Notes: generated by a model not told the origin, from the sequence alone. A stretch of 64,000 nucleotides of DNA from JACVRW01 sp963825345 (GCA_963825345.1 CAWGSQ010000007.1:1-64000); one strand, 5' to 3'; positions 51,647 to 61,308 are shown, numbered from the stretch's first letter. Translations and numbers: made by a program.

Positions 51647-52671
51647 TTCTCGCCGGCGAAGATCTCGGAGACCGAGTCGTCGGTGAAGATGCGCCGGATC
51701 GAGTCCTCGAGGATGTCGGCGCAGGTGAGCTGGGTGATCAGGTCGGCGGGAGCGCCCTCGCGCAAGGGCACGGTGTCCGTGACCACGATCCCGTCGAGTG
51801 GCCCCTCCCGGAGGTTCTTGAAGGCGTCGCCCGAGAAGAGCCCATGGGTGGCGACCGCGAAAACGCGCTCGGCGCCCTCGTCGAGCACCGTCTGCGCGGC
51901 TGCACTGAGGGTGCTGCCGGTGCCGATGATGTCGTCCACGATCACCGCGGTCTTGCCCTTCACGTCACCGATCACGTAGCCGATCTCGGCCACCTGCTGG
52001 GCGGGGCGCTCCTTCTCCATCAGCGCGTAGGGCGCTCCCACCTTCTGGGCGAACTTGCGCACCAGCTTCACGCGGCCGGCGTCGGGGGCGATGATCACGA
52101 GGTTCTCGCTGCCGAGCCGGTCGATCACGAACTGGGTGAGGATCGGCATGGCGGTCATGTGGTCCACCGGCTTCGAGAAGAAGCCCTGGAGCTGGCCCGC
52201 GTGGAGGTCCATCGTCACGAGCCTGTCGATGCCGGCCACCTCGAGCGTGTCCGCCACGAGGCGCGCCGAGATCGGTTCGCGCGGCGCGGACTTCTTGTCC
52301 TGTCGCGAGTACCCGTACCAAGGGCTCACGGCGATGATGCGGTGGGCCGAGGCGTGCTTGGCCGCGTGGACCATCAGGAGCAGCTCCCAGAGCGAGTCGT
52401 TCGGCGTCATGCCCTCGCGCTCGGAGCCGCACATCGACTGGACGATGAACAGGTCCGCGCCGCGGATCGACTCGGCGTAGCGGCAGTACACCTCCCCGTC
52501 CGCGAAGGTCTTGAGGCCGGCGTCGGTGAGCTCGACCTCGAGCTTCTCGGCGATCTTCCCGCCCAGCTCGCGGCTCGCGCGCCCGGCGGTGACCATCAGA
52601 CGCTTCTCGTAGCTGGCCTTGATGTCTCGCACCGGCGACGGTGCCTCAGCCGTCTCGAGGGGCTTGCTCAT
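51634..52671 (-). CDS. prs: Ribose-phosphate pyrophosphokinase
   Basis: A 345-aa protein making PRPP from ribose 5-phosphate and ATP. SWYGYSRQDKKSAPREPISA carries the ATP flexible-loop Arg, DLHAGQLQGFF the metal His, and VIVDDIIGTGSTL the PRPP loop. The extra ~20 residues before the catalytic core (MSKPLETAEAPSPVRD) are actinobacterial-like. ATG overlaps the glmU stop by 4 bp, the usual glmU-prs pair. Confidence 0.96.
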   Translation of the reverse strand: MSKPLETAEAPSPVRDIKASYEKRLMVTAGRASRELGGKIAEKLEVELTDAGLKTFADGEVYCRYAESIRGADLFIVQSMCGSEREGMTPNDSLWELLLMVHAAKHASAHRIIAVSPWYGYSRQDKKSAPREPISARLVADTLEVAGIDRLVTMDLHAGQLQGFFSKPVDHMTAMPILTQFVIDRLGSENLVIIAPDAGRVKLVRKFAQKVGAPYALMEKERPAQQVAEIGYVIGDVKGKTAVIVDDIIGTGSTLSAAAQTVLDEGAERVFAVATHGLFSGDAFKNLREGPLDGIVVTDTVPLREGAPADLITQLTCADILEDSIRRIFTDDSVSEIFAGENQLF

Positions 52672-54044
52672 TTTTGCGAGTCCTCCTCCACGCGATCCGC
52701 GTAACCCTCGACGTTCTTCTGCTTTCCACGCTCGATTCCCAGGGCGCCATCCGGGATGTCCTCGTTGATCGTCGAGCCAGCGCCAGTGTACGCCCGGTCG
52801 CCGACGGCGAGAGGCGCGACAAGCGACGTATGTATCCCGGTCTTCACGCTCTTTCCGAGCTTCGTGCGGTGCTTCTTGCGACCGTCGTAGTTCGCGGTGA
52901 TGGTGCTGGCGCCGAGGTTGCTGTCCTCGCCGACGTCCGTGTCACCGATGTACGAGAGGTGCGGCACCTTCGCGCCGGCGCCGACGTGCGAGTTCTTGAC
53001 CTCCACGAACGTGCCCACCTTCGCGCGCTCGCCGATGACCGTGCCGGGGCGCAGATAGGCGAACGGGCCGACCTTCGCGTCGGCGCCCACCTCAGCCTCG
53101 AGGATGAAGGAATGGATCACGGTGGCGCCGTCGCGGATCGTCGCGCCGCGTGCGGTGGTGTGCGGCCCGATCTCGCAGCGCTCGCCGATGGCCGTGCTGC
53201 CCTCCAGGACCGTGCCCGAAGCGATGGTGGTGTCGTGACCGATCGTCACCCCTGCCTCCACCCTCGTGGTGCCCGGGTGCAGGAAGGTGACACCCCTCTT
53301 CGCGTGGCCTTCGATGATCCGGCGCTGCGCGGCCTCCTCGGCCACCATCAGGCCGGCGCGGTCGTTCACGCCGAGGGCGGCGTCGGCGTCGTCGGTCATG
53401 TGCGCGGCGATCGTGTCGCCCTGCTCGCGGAGGATCGGGAACACGCCCGTGAGGTAGCGCTCCCCCTTCACGATCTCGACCTTGTCGAGGGCGTCGAAGA
53501 GCGTCTCCGCATCGAAGACGTACGCGCCCAGGTTGACCTCGTCCACGGCCAGCTCGTCCGGTGAGAGGCCGTCCGTGTACTTGGTCTCCACGATGCGGTC
53601 CACCTGGTCGGATCCGTCGCGCATGATCCGGCCGTAGCCCGCGGGGTCGAGCTGGTCCGTGGTGAGCAGGGTCGCGCGGGCGCCCTGCTCCTCGTGCTCG
53701 GCGAGCAGCCCCTCGAGCTGCTCGGGCGTGATGAGCGGGTGATCGCCGGAGAGCACCACGACCGGGCCCGACTGGACCGCGTCGCGGGCCGCCAGAACGG
53801 CGGCCCCTGTGCCCTCGCCCTCACGCTGCTCGGCCACCTCGATGCCGTCAGGGAGGCCCTCCGCCACGCCATCACCAGGCCGCACCACGGCAACCACACG
53901 CTCGGCACCAGCCGCCCGCGCGGCGTCGGCAACCCACTCCACGAGCGGCTTACCGGCAACGCAATGAAGAACCTTCGGAGTATCCGAAAGCATGCGAGTG
54001 CCCTGGCCGGCGGCCATGATGAGGACCGTGAAAGGCGCGGCCAT
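52668..54044 (-). CDS. glmU: Bifunctional GlmU (UDP-GlcNAc synthesis)
   Basis: A 458-aa protein. The N-terminal uridyltransferase opens with VLIMAAGQGTRMLSDTPKVL and has LSGDHPLITPEQLEGLL and EVNLGAYVFD. The C-terminal left-handed beta-helix acetyltransferase has hexapeptide repeats (ATIRDGATVIHSFILEAEVG, SHVGAGAKVPHLSYIGDTDV) and catalytic-His context ANYDGRKKHRTKLG. It acetylates glucosamine 1-phosphate and couples it to UTP for peptidoglycan. tRNA-Gln lies 59 bp upstream on the other strand. Confidence 0.96.
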   Translation of the reverse strand: MAAPFTVLIMAAGQGTRMLSDTPKVLHCVAGKPLVEWVADAARAAGAERVVAVVRPGDGVAEGLPDGIEVAEQREGEGTGAAVLAARDAVQSGPVVVLSGDHPLITPEQLEGLLAEHEEQGARATLLTTDQLDPAGYGRIMRDGSDQVDRIVETKYTDGLSPDELAVDEVNLGAYVFDAETLFDALDKVEIVKGERYLTGVFPILREQGDTIAAHMTDDADAALGVNDRAGLMVAEEAAQRRIIEGHAKRGVTFLHPGTTRVEAGVTIGHDTTIASGTVLEGSTAIGERCEIGPHTTARGATIRDGATVIHSFILEAEVGADAKVGPFAYLRPGTVIGERAKVGTFVEVKNSHVGAGAKVPHLSYIGDTDVGEDSNLGASTITANYDGRKKHRTKLGKSVKTGIHTSLVAPLAVGDRAYTGAGSTINEDIPDGALGIERGKQKNVEGYADRVEEDSQK

Positions 54045-54103
54045 GGGGTGATGAGGGTACCGGGCGCCGCGTACGACGACCTATGCTGAGCACGCACCGC
54101 CCA

Positions 54104-54175
54104 TGGGGGGTCGTCCAATCGGCAGGACTCCGGGTTTTGGTCCCGGCAATGGGGGTTCGAGACCCTCCCCCCCAG
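54104..54175 (+). tRNA. tRNA-Gln (TTG)
   Basis: A 72-nt cloverleaf: TGGGGGG acceptor paired with CCCCCCA plus discriminator G, D-arm GTCCAATCGGCAGGAC, anticodon stem CCGGG/CCCGG with loop TTTTGGT giving anticodon TTG, and T-arm GGGGGTTCGAGACCCTC. CCA is not encoded. A strong hairpin follows. Confidence 0.93.
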
Positions 54176-54178
54176 CTA

Positions 54179-54221
54179 GCTCAACACATTGGGCAACCAG
54201 GACGCGACCAATGTGTTGAGC
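54179..54221. terminator. Hairpin between tRNA-Gln and the PucR-type gene
   Basis: GCTCAACACATTGG (54179-54192) pairs perfectly with CCAATGTGTTGAGC (54208-54221), a 14-bp stem with a 15-nt loop. It starts 4 bp after tRNA-Gln and ends 5 bp from the stop of the convergent PucR-type gene, so it probably terminates both. Confidence 0.75.
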
Positions 54222-54226
54222 CTCCT

Positions 54227-55495
54227 CTAGCGGTGCTTGTGCTGGTTCGGCACGCGGCCTGCTTCGCTGCCCTTTTCGTGGGCTGGGCCTCCTGGGGGGA
54301 CTATGCCGAGTACTCGCATTGCCTTCAGTCCCAGTGAGAGGCGTTCGCGGCCGTCGGTGGAGGAGACGTCCAGTGACGTGAGCTCCTTTACTCGCTCGAG
54401 GCGGTAGCGGATCGTGTGGCGGTGCGTGAAGAGCTTCTCTGAGGTTCGGGCTACGTTGCCGTCGGCGTCGAGGAAGGTCTCGAGCGTGCGGACCAGCTCG
54501 GTCTCGTACTGCTCGTCGTAGGTCACGAGCGGTGCGACGGTCTCGTCGAAGAAGCCCTGTAGCTCCCGGGGATCCTCGGCCATCGCCGGCAGCAGCAGTC
54601 GGTAGGCGCCCGTCTCCTCGAAGGACAGCTCGGTCAGCCCGCGCGCCTCCGCCACGTTGGCCGCGAGCAGCGCCTCGGCACCCGCTCGGTGCATGTCCGC
54701 CGGCTCCGCCGTGTGGCGGCTGCGCGCCACCGTGAGCACGAAGCCAGGCAGGCTCGCCTCGAGCTCGTGAAGGACGGCGGTGGCCGCTCGCAGGCCGATG
54801 GCCGGGTCGGCGCCCGGCACCAGGATCACAAGCTCGCGCTGGGCCAGGAGACCGGCGTCCTCGTTCGGGCCGCTGGCGCCGTGGCGCGACCATCCCGCCT
54901 CGGCCAGCGCGGCCAGCGAGTCGCGCTCGATCGCCCGCGCGCCTCGCTCGGCGAGCGTGAGGACGCGTGCGCGCCAGTCGCCCTCCTCAGGGCCCTGCGG
55001 GCGCGCGCGCACCACGACCGCCGTGGCTCCCCCCGCGATGTCGCAACCCAGCTCAGCCGCGCGCGCCAGGATGTTCTCGCGGTCGGTCACGCGGCGGGCG
55101 AGCAGGTCCTGGAGGAAGTCGCCGACCGCCGCCTCGCTGGCTCGTTCGGGTGCGCGCGAGCGCTCGAGCTCCAAACCGATCAGGTTCGCCACCAGTCGCA
55201 GGAGCGCGCCCGGCGGCTGCTCGCCGCGCGGCCGGTAGCGCAGGCGCCCGACCTCCGACTCCGCCACCCGCAGCGCGACCGTCTCGGTCCCGGCCTCCCC
55301 GGCCATCACCGCGCGCTCGTCCTCGGGCGACGCGCACGCCACGGCCAGCACGCTGCTGCTCGAGTCGAGCACGATCACGCTCGCCTCGAGGGCGCGGCCC
55401 GCCGCGCGCGCCACGGCCGGCAGCCCGGCGCCGGATTCGACCGCATCGGAGACCTCGTCGAGGGCCTCCAGGAAGGAACGCGTCTGCTCGGGCAT
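54227..55495 (-). CDS. PucR/CdaR-type transcriptional regulator
   Basis: A 422-aa protein. A GAF-like N-terminus (VSDAVESGAGLPAVARAAGR) precedes a GGDEF-like/CdaR middle (IVLVPGADPAIGLRAATAVL) and the PucR C-terminal HTH (TLETFLDADGNVARTSEKLF, THRHTIRYRLERVKELT). Members regulate purine, sugar or amino-acid genes. The effector is unknown here. ATG 55495 overlaps the upstream small gene's stop by one base (TGATG), making it part of the DedA-PAP2 transcript. Confidence 0.85.
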   Translation of the reverse strand: MPEQTRSFLEALDEVSDAVESGAGLPAVARAAGRALEASVIVLDSSSSVLAVACASPEDERAVMAGEAGTETVALRVAESEVGRLRYRPRGEQPPGALLRLVANLIGLELERSRAPERASEAAVGDFLQDLLARRVTDRENILARAAELGCDIAGGATAVVVRARPQGPEEGDWRARVLTLAERGARAIERDSLAALAEAGWSRHGASGPNEDAGLLAQRELVILVPGADPAIGLRAATAVLHELEASLPGFVLTVARSRHTAEPADMHRAGAEALLAANVAEARGLTELSFEETGAYRLLLPAMAEDPRELQGFFDETVAPLVTYDEQYETELVRTLETFLDADGNVARTSEKLFTHRHTIRYRLERVKELTSLDVSSTDGRERLSLGLKAMRVLGIVPPGGPAHEKGSEAGRVPNQHKHR

Positions 55496-55725
55496 CAGCC
55501 TGCGTAGGTGTCGTAGGTCCAGACGATCGCGAAGCCGATCGCCGCACCGATGCCCAGCAGCGTTGCGAGCACGTAGAGCGAGAGCACGGCCGCGGCCAGC
55601 TTCTCCCACACGCGGCCGTAGCAGCGCGCGGCCGGGAGGACTATGAGCACGACGAAACAGACGAGCACCAACGCGCTCGCCAGGGCGATGACGATCTCTG
55701 TGCTGGAGAGGTCCAGGTTGCTCAT
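55495..55725 (-). CDS. Small membrane protein (76 aa)
   Basis: MSNLDLSSTEIVIALASALV begins two hydrophobic helices (IVIALASALVLVCFVVLIVL; LSLYVLATLLGIGAAIGFAI) joined by PAARCYGRVWEKLAA. No family recognised. It has a 4-bp overlap with the DedA-PAP2 gene and a 1-bp overlap with the PucR-type gene, which strongly supports translation. It lies in a longer open frame that is shadow upstream of 55725. Confidence 0.75.
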   Translation of the reverse strand: MSNLDLSSTEIVIALASALVLVCFVVLIVLPAARCYGRVWEKLAAAVLSLYVLATLLGIGAAIGFAIVWTYDTYAG

Positions 55726-57320
55726 CGCGTCCCGTGCGCGGCCGCGGATTCGGGTGAGTCGGCCGCCTGCTCGCCCCCATTGTGGCGGATGTACTCGACG
55801 ACGACCGTGATTGCGGCAAGGGTCGCGAATATCCCGACCCCAAGGCCCCAGCCCCCGCTCACGTCGGAGGCCCAGTGGGCGCGCAGGTATACGCGCGAGG
55901 CCCCGACCGCGGCGGCGATCGCCAGCGCGATGAACACCAGCACCCCGCTCGTCACCCATCGCAGGCGGCGGGTGAGCGCCACGGCCACGGCAATCCACGC
56001 GGTCGAGTACGCCGCGTGTCCGCTCGGATACGCATGACCAGACGTGCCGACGAACGCTCCGCCGGGCCGTTCCCGCCCGAGCGCTTCCTTTGTGATGGTC
56101 ACCGCCACGTAAATGAGGGCGAGCCCGGCCACCAGGACGAGCGCCTCCGCGTAACGCTTGCGCACCACGAGGAACACCGCGGTGGCCAGCACGAGGGCCG
56201 CGACCGTCGGGAACGCGCCCAGAGAGGTCACGATCTTCGCCACGTCCACGAGCATGTCGTTGCGGATGCGGTCGCTCAGATCGAGCAGTTCCGTGTCGAG
56301 TGGCGTGGGCCCAGGGTTGCGGTGGATCTCCGTCAGGTAGGCCACGAAGGTGAAGATCCCGACGCCCGCGATCGCCATCAGCGTGGTGAGCTCGAGTCCG
56401 AGCGTGCCGGGTGAGACCCGGTCGAACATGAAGCGCAGGTACGGCATGGCAACGTGGGTGACGGGTCGCACGACGTGGCGGTGGAGCGGCCTGCTGACCG
56501 CCAGCAGCGGCCGCACGAGCGGGTGGCGCTCGTGCGCGACGAACCAGTCGCTGATCTCGCGACGGCGCCTGTACGCCATCACCACGCCGACGATCACCGC
56601 CACCGTCAACCCGAACCCAAAGATCGCCTGTCCCACGAGGTGCGCGACCCTGTCGAACGAGCGCCAGAACAGGTAGCCGATCGTGCAGAAGAGCGTGGCC
56701 CAGAGGCCGGTGCCGACGATGCTGTAAGGGATGAAGCGCCGGTACGGGAGGCCCGACGAGCCGGCGATGAACGGCGCCAGCGCCCTGACCAGGCCGATGA
56801 AGCGCCCGATCAGGATCGTCTTGCCCCCGTGGCGGTCGAAGTACGACTCCACCTGCTTGAGGCGCGCCTCTGTGATCTTGAAGCGGGGACCATGTTGCTC
56901 GAGGAAGCGGCGGCCGAGCCGCCGGCCGATGTAGAAGCTGGTGGTGTCGCCGAGTACGGCACACGCCCAGACCACGCCGATCAGGGGCAGCAGCTGGATC
57001 GTGCCCTGTCCCGCAACCACTCCGCCCGCCATGACGATCGTCTCGCCGGGAGCGACAAGGCCGACGAACGCGCCGGTCTCCAGGAAGGCCGCGAGTCCGA
57101 CGACCGCGTACGTCCACGCCCCGAGCGCCTCGGCGATGTCCTCGATCACAGCCTTCGGGTCGGGCAGGGTCGAGAGCACGCCGCTCGCGTAGACGCCGAG
57201 CGCGAGCACCAGGACCACCCCCAGCGCGCGGCGCTCGAGACTCAGCTTGCGCCAGCGCCAGACGACGTACGCCGCCACGAGCACGGCGGCCGCCGCAGCG
57301 ATGATCTCCCGGGCCGACAT
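55722..57320 (-). CDS. DedA-PAP2 fusion membrane protein
   Basis: A 532-aa protein. The N-terminal half is a DedA/VTT transporter (GAFVGLVAPGETIVMAGGVV, DTTSFYIGRRLGRRFLE, RFIGLVRALAPFIAGSSGL, YSIVGTGLWATLFCTIGYLF). The C-terminal half is a PAP2 phosphatase with its three motifs (KEALGRERP, PSGHAAYS, SRVYLRAHWASD). DedA proteins flip lipids or undecaprenyl phosphate, and PAP2 enzymes remove lipid phosphates, so the fusion likely recycles a lipid carrier. It starts 16 bp after ispE. Confidence 0.9.
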   Translation of the reverse strand: MSAREIIAAAAAVLVAAYVVWRWRKLSLERRALGVVLVLALGVYASGVLSTLPDPKAVIEDIAEALGAWTYAVVGLAAFLETGAFVGLVAPGETIVMAGGVVAGQGTIQLLPLIGVVWACAVLGDTTSFYIGRRLGRRFLEQHGPRFKITEARLKQVESYFDRHGGKTILIGRFIGLVRALAPFIAGSSGLPYRRFIPYSIVGTGLWATLFCTIGYLFWRSFDRVAHLVGQAIFGFGLTVAVIVGVVMAYRRRREISDWFVAHERHPLVRPLLAVSRPLHRHVVRPVTHVAMPYLRFMFDRVSPGTLGLELTTLMAIAGVGIFTFVAYLTEIHRNPGPTPLDTELLDLSDRIRNDMLVDVAKIVTSLGAFPTVAALVLATAVFLVVRKRYAEALVLVAGLALIYVAVTITKEALGRERPGGAFVGTSGHAYPSGHAAYSTAWIAVAVALTRRLRWVTSGVLVFIALAIAAAVGASRVYLRAHWASDVSGGWGLGVGIFATLAAITVVVEYIRHNGGEQAADSPESAAAHGTR

Positions 57321-57336
57321 GAGCCGGGAGGGTACG

Positions 57337-58162
57337 TCAGCGAAGCCGGCTCACGAGCGCGCCCTGGATCGACCCGGCCGCCGACTCGGCGGCGGACGCG
57401 TCGTCGAACAGGCCGAAGCAGGTGGGGCCCGAGCCGCTCACCGCGGCACCGAGCGCGCCCTCGGAGCGGAGGCGCTCGAGCGCCTTCAGCCAGGCCGGGG
57501 CGCAGGGAGAGCGCCGCTGGCTGGAGGTCGTTCGAGAGCCCGGCGGCCAGCTCGGCCGGATCCGCTGCGGCGAGGCTGCGCAGCGGCTCGGGATCGAGCT
57601 GCTCGCGGGCCCCGCCGATCCGGTCGAGCTCCGCGTAGACGTCCGCCGTCGATAGTCCCTCGGGGTCCGGCACGAGCACCGCGGTCAATGCGGGCAGCTC
57701 GACCGGCTCCAGCTGCTCGCCGACCCCCTGCACGAGCGCGTGGCGCGGGTCGAGCTGGCTCGGCACGTCGGAGCCGAGGTCGGCGGCGAGCCTCAGCAAC
57801 TCCTGGTTGGTCAGCGGGCCGCCCGCCAGGTCATTGGCCATGCGAAGCACCGCCGCGGCGTCGGCGCTCCCCCCGCCGAGACCTGCCGCGACGGGGATGC
57901 TCTTCTCGATCCGAACCTCGAGCGGCGAAAGCTCGCCACCGGCGCGCGAGCGAAAGTCCGCCAGCGCCCGCGCCGCGAGGTTGTCGCCGGGCACGCCGGG
58001 GCAAATCACGCTGTCGGAGCCTGAGTCGCGCTCCGTGGCGGTGAGCTCGTCGGCGAGGTCGATCGACGCCATCAGCGAGCAGATCGGATGCATGCCGTCC
58101 TCGCGCGGGCGACCCACGTGCAGGACCAGGTTGAGCTTGGCGTAGGCGAGCTCGCGGGGCAC
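57337..58162 (-). pseudogene. ispE: ispE (4-diphosphocytidyl-methylerythritol kinase), apparent 1-bp frameshift
   Basis: A GHMP kinase of the MEP isoprenoid pathway. VPRELAYAKLNLVLHVGRPR, the ATP loop VAAGLGGGSADAAAVLRMAN and LGSDVPSQ are in frame from GTG 58162. After LSLRPG, near 57494-57501, the frame shifts. The correct C-terminus continues in another frame as AWLKALERLRSEGALGAAVS, SGSGPTCFGLFDDASAAE and stops at 57337. The reconstructed length is 826 bp, one base more than a multiple of three, consistent with one inserted base. SQLDPRHALV lacks the usual F/L-like spacing but is otherwise normal. Because the gene is normally essential, an assembly error is likelier than loss. Confidence 0.8.
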
Positions 58163-58172
58163 GGTCGTGAGG

Positions 58173-59022
58173 CTACGCGCGAGGTCGCAGCGCCGCGAGC
58201 CGGCCGCGGCCGATCGCATCGGCCAGCCGCGGCCAATCCTCCGGTGGCAGCCGCTCGGCGCGCGCGTCCGCCGGGTGGCCGACCTGCGTGAGGGCGGCGC
58301 GGGTGGCGTCGCGGATGTCGTCCGGCGCGCCGGGTGTGAGCGCGAGCGAGCCGGCGAGCGCCTTGCGGCGGTGGGCGAAGCCCGCGTGAACCAGCGCCAC
58401 GAGCTCGTCCGGAGGCGCCGGCCCGCGGCGGCGCAGCAGCACCAACGCTGAGTCCACGTTCGGCTCGGGATGGAACACGGTACGCGACACCCTGCGGAGC
58501 AGGCGCACGTCGCAGGCCAGCTGGGCAAGCACCGACGTGGCGCCGTAGCTCTTCCCCCCGGGTGCCGCGGCGAGCCGCTCCGCCACCTCGCGCTGCACCA
58601 TCGCCACCCAGAGCCGCGCGCCCGGCAGCTCGGCGATCGACTTCAGCAGAACGGTTGCCGCCACGCCGTAGGGAAGGTTCGCCACCACCTTGTCGGGGAG
58701 CGGGTCGAGCGCAGCCGAAATCGAGCTTCACCGCGTCCGCCAGGTGGAGCGTCACGTTCTCGAAGGGGTCGAGCGCGTCGCGCAACGGCGGCTCGAGCGA
58801 CCGGTCCACCTCAACCACGTGCAGGTGGAACACCTGCGACGCGAGGAACTCCGACAGCACGCCGAGTCCGCCACCCACCTCGAGCACAACGTCCTTCGAG
58901 TCCAGTTCCGCGGCCGACCCGATCACGCGCAGGATGTTGTCGTCGATCAGGAAGTTCTGGCCGAGCTCGCGGTTCGGGTGGATGCCGAACGCTCGCAGCC
59001 GCCGCAGGCTGGCCTGGCTCAC
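58173..59022 (-). pseudogene. rsmA: rsmA/ksgA (16S rRNA dimethyladenosine transferase), apparent 1-bp frameshift
   Basis: From GTG 59022: VSQASLRRLRAFGIHPNREL, GQNFLIDDNILRVIG, the SAM motif LEVGGGLGVLSEFLA and HVVEVDRSLEPPL. Near 58717-58722 the frame changes. The remaining half continues as AALDPLPDKVVANLPYGVAA and VFHPEPNVDSALVLL to the stop at 58173. The NLPY catalytic motif is thus in the second frame. Length is 850 bp, one base over a multiple of three. It dimethylates two adenines of 16S rRNA. GTG overlaps the tatD stop by 4 bp; ispE starts 10 bp later. Confidence 0.82.
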
Positions 59023-59771
59023 GGCCCGAGCACGCGCGCGGCGTTCGCGTCCACGGTCCGCTCGAGCTCCTCGTAGTCGATCCCGCGCAGCTCCGCCACG
59101 AAGCGAGCGGTGTGGGTCACGTTCGCCGGCTCGTTCGGCTTGCCGCGCACGGGCTGCGGCGACAGGTACGGCGAGTCGGTCTCCACCAGCAGGAGCTCGG
59201 CAGGCACCTCGCGTGCCGCCTCCTGGAGGTCGGTTGCCTTGGGATAGGTCACGTTGCCGGCGAACGAGCAGAGGAAGCCCTGCTCGACGCACTCGGCGAG
59301 CCTGTCGGGTGCCGAGAAGCAGTGGAGGATCACGGCCGACAGCGAGCCGGCGTGCTCGCGCAGCAGCGCGAAGGTGTCGTCCTCCGCAGCCCGCGTGTGG
59401 ATCACCACCGGGAGCTGCGTCCGCGCGGCCAGCTCGAGCTGCGCCTCGAAGGCGCGGCGCTGATCGACGCGGGGAGCGTGATCGCGGTAGTAGTCGAGCC
59501 CCGTCTCCCCGATCGCGCGGGCGCGCGGGTGCGTCGAGGCGCGCTCGATCTCTTCGAGGCCGAGCTCGTCGAAGCCGGCCGTCTCGTGCGGGTGGCGTCC
59601 CACGATCGCGATCACCTCGTCGTGATCCTCGGCCGCGGCGAGGGCGTGCTTCATCGAAGCGCCGTTCATCCCCACCGTGGCCAGGCGGGTCACGCCCGCC
59701 GCCCGTGCTCGGCCGACGAGCTCGGCCACGGGCGGCTCGCACGAGTCGAGGTGGCAGTGGGTGTCGATCAC
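59019..59771 (-). CDS. tatD: TatD family metal-dependent deoxyribonuclease
   Basis: A 250-aa TIM-barrel hydrolase: MIDTHCHLDSCEPPV metal His pair, AIGETGLDYYRDHAP Glu, VVIHTRAAEDD and AVILHCFSA His residues, and LLLVETDSPYLSPQPVRGKP Asp. It is associated with DNA repair/turnover. The metG-tatD-rsmA-ispE order is widespread in actinobacteria. It starts 10 bp after the metG stop. Confidence 0.95.
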   Translation of the reverse strand: MIDTHCHLDSCEPPVAELVGRARAAGVTRLATVGMNGASMKHALAAAEDHDEVIAIVGRHPHETAGFDELGLEEIERASTHPRARAIGETGLDYYRDHAPRVDQRRAFEAQLELAARTQLPVVIHTRAAEDDTFALLREHAGSLSAVILHCFSAPDRLAECVEQGFLCSFAGNVTYPKATDLQEAAREVPAELLLVETDSPYLSPQPVRGKPNEPANVTHTARFVAELRGIDYEELERTVDANAARVLGP

Positions 59772-59781
59772 CGCTGGCGCC

Positions 59782-61308
59782 TCAGGCGACCGGCGTCTCG
59801 GCCTCGACCCTCGGGAAGAGCTGCCCGAGGTCGCCGACCTTGGCTCCGCCCTCCACCGCGCCGAACTGCGCCTCGTCGAGCGAGAGACCGGGGCGGCCGA
59901 GGGCGGCGAGCAGGCGCTCGGCGGAGGCTGGCATGAACGCGTGCAGCAAAACCGAGACCACCCGCAGGCCCTCCGCGAGCGAGTACAGAACCTGGTCGAG
60001 GTGCTCGGCCTCGGCGTCGTCCTTCGACAGCTTCCACGGCTCCTCGTCCTGCACGTAGCGGTTGAGTCGCTTGATGCGGCGCCAGACCTCGTCGAGGGCC
60101 GCCGTGAGCTCCACCTCGTCGACCCGCGTGCGCACGGCGTCCAACAGCCCCTCGAACTCCGATGCCAGTTCGGCCGGTGCCTCGGCGATGGGCACGACGC
60201 CGTCGCGGTAGCGCTCGATCATCGCGAGCGTGCGGCTCGCGAGATTGCCGTACTCGTTGGCGAGCTCGGTGTTGTACCTCGTCTCGAATCCCTCGGTCGA
60301 CACCTCGCCGTCGGAGCCGAAGCTCACCTCGCGGAGCACGTAGAACCGCAGCGCGTCCGGCCCGTAGACGTCGCTCACGTGAAAGGGCTCGATCACGTTG
60401 CCGAGCGACTTCGACATCTTGTGCTCGCCGAGCAGCAGGTAGCCATGGATGGTCACCTTCTGCGGCACCTCGATGTCGGCAGCCATCAGCAGCGCGGGCC
60501 ATATGACCGCGTGGAACTTGAGGATGTCCTTGCCGATCAGGTGCACCGTCGCCGGCCAGAACTTCTCGGTGAGGTCCTCGCCCTCGCGGGCGTAGGAGAG
60601 GGCGGTGTAGTAGTTGAGGAGCGCGTCGATCCAGACGTACACCACCTGCGACTCGTCCCACGGCACCGGCACCCCCCACTTCAGGCGGGCTCGGGAAAGC
60701 GAGACGTCGCGCAGGCCACCCTTGATGAAGGAGAGCGCCTCGTTGTAGCGGTTCTGCGGGGTGACGAACCCGGGGCGCTCGGCGTAGAGCTTCTCGAGCG
60801 GCTCCTGGAAGGCGGACATGCGAAAGAACCAGTTGTCCTCCTTCTCCCTCTCGAGCACGATCTTGTGGATCGGGCAGCGATTGCCGTCCTCGAGCTCGGC
60901 GTCCGTCTTGAAGTCCGCGCAGCGGGGGCAGTACCAGCCCTCGTAGGTCCCGGCATAGACGTGGCCGTTGTCGTAGATCCGCTGCACCACCTCGGCCACC
61001 TTGGTCATGTGCTCGGGATCCGTCGTGCGGATGAAGAAGTCGTTGGTGACGCTGAGCCGCGCCGCGAGCTCCTTGAAGCGGACGGCGTTCCGGTCGCCGA
61101 GCTCGCGCGGCGTGATCCCGAGCCGCTCGGCCTCCTGGGCGACGGGCTCGCCATGCTCGTCGGTCCCCGTGAGGAAGAAGACGTCCTCGCCTCGCTGCCG
61201 CATGTGCCGCGCGAGCACGTCGGCGGCGATGGTCGTGTAGGCATGCCCAAGATGGGGCTCGCCGTTCACGTAGTAGATCGGCGTGGTCACGTAATACGGC
61301 ATCCCCAT
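59782..61308 (-). CDS. metG: Methionyl-tRNA synthetase
   Basis: A 508-aa class I synthetase. YYVTTPIYYVNGEPHLGHAY contains the HIGH-type motif, WYCPRCADFKTDAE and CPIHK the zinc knuckle (incomplete compared with four-Cys forms), and HKMSKSLGNVIEP the KMSKS loop. An anticodon-binding helical domain fills the C-terminal third. There is no C-terminal EMAP dimer domain, as in the short form. ATG 61308 with the family start MGMPYYVTTPIYYVNG. Confidence 0.95.
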   Translation of the reverse strand: MGMPYYVTTPIYYVNGEPHLGHAYTTIAADVLARHMRQRGEDVFFLTGTDEHGEPVAQEAERLGITPRELGDRNAVRFKELAARLSVTNDFFIRTTDPEHMTKVAEVVQRIYDNGHVYAGTYEGWYCPRCADFKTDAELEDGNRCPIHKIVLEREKEDNWFFRMSAFQEPLEKLYAERPGFVTPQNRYNEALSFIKGGLRDVSLSRARLKWGVPVPWDESQVVYVWIDALLNYYTALSYAREGEDLTEKFWPATVHLIGKDILKFHAVIWPALLMAADIEVPQKVTIHGYLLLGEHKMSKSLGNVIEPFHVSDVYGPDALRFYVLREVSFGSDGEVSTEGFETRYNTELANEYGNLASRTLAMIERYRDGVVPIAEAPAELASEFEGLLDAVRTRVDEVELTAALDEVWRRIKRLNRYVQDEEPWKLSKDDAEAEHLDQVLYSLAEGLRVVSVLLHAFMPASAERLLAALGRPGLSLDEAQFGAVEGGAKVGDLGQLFPRVEAETPVA

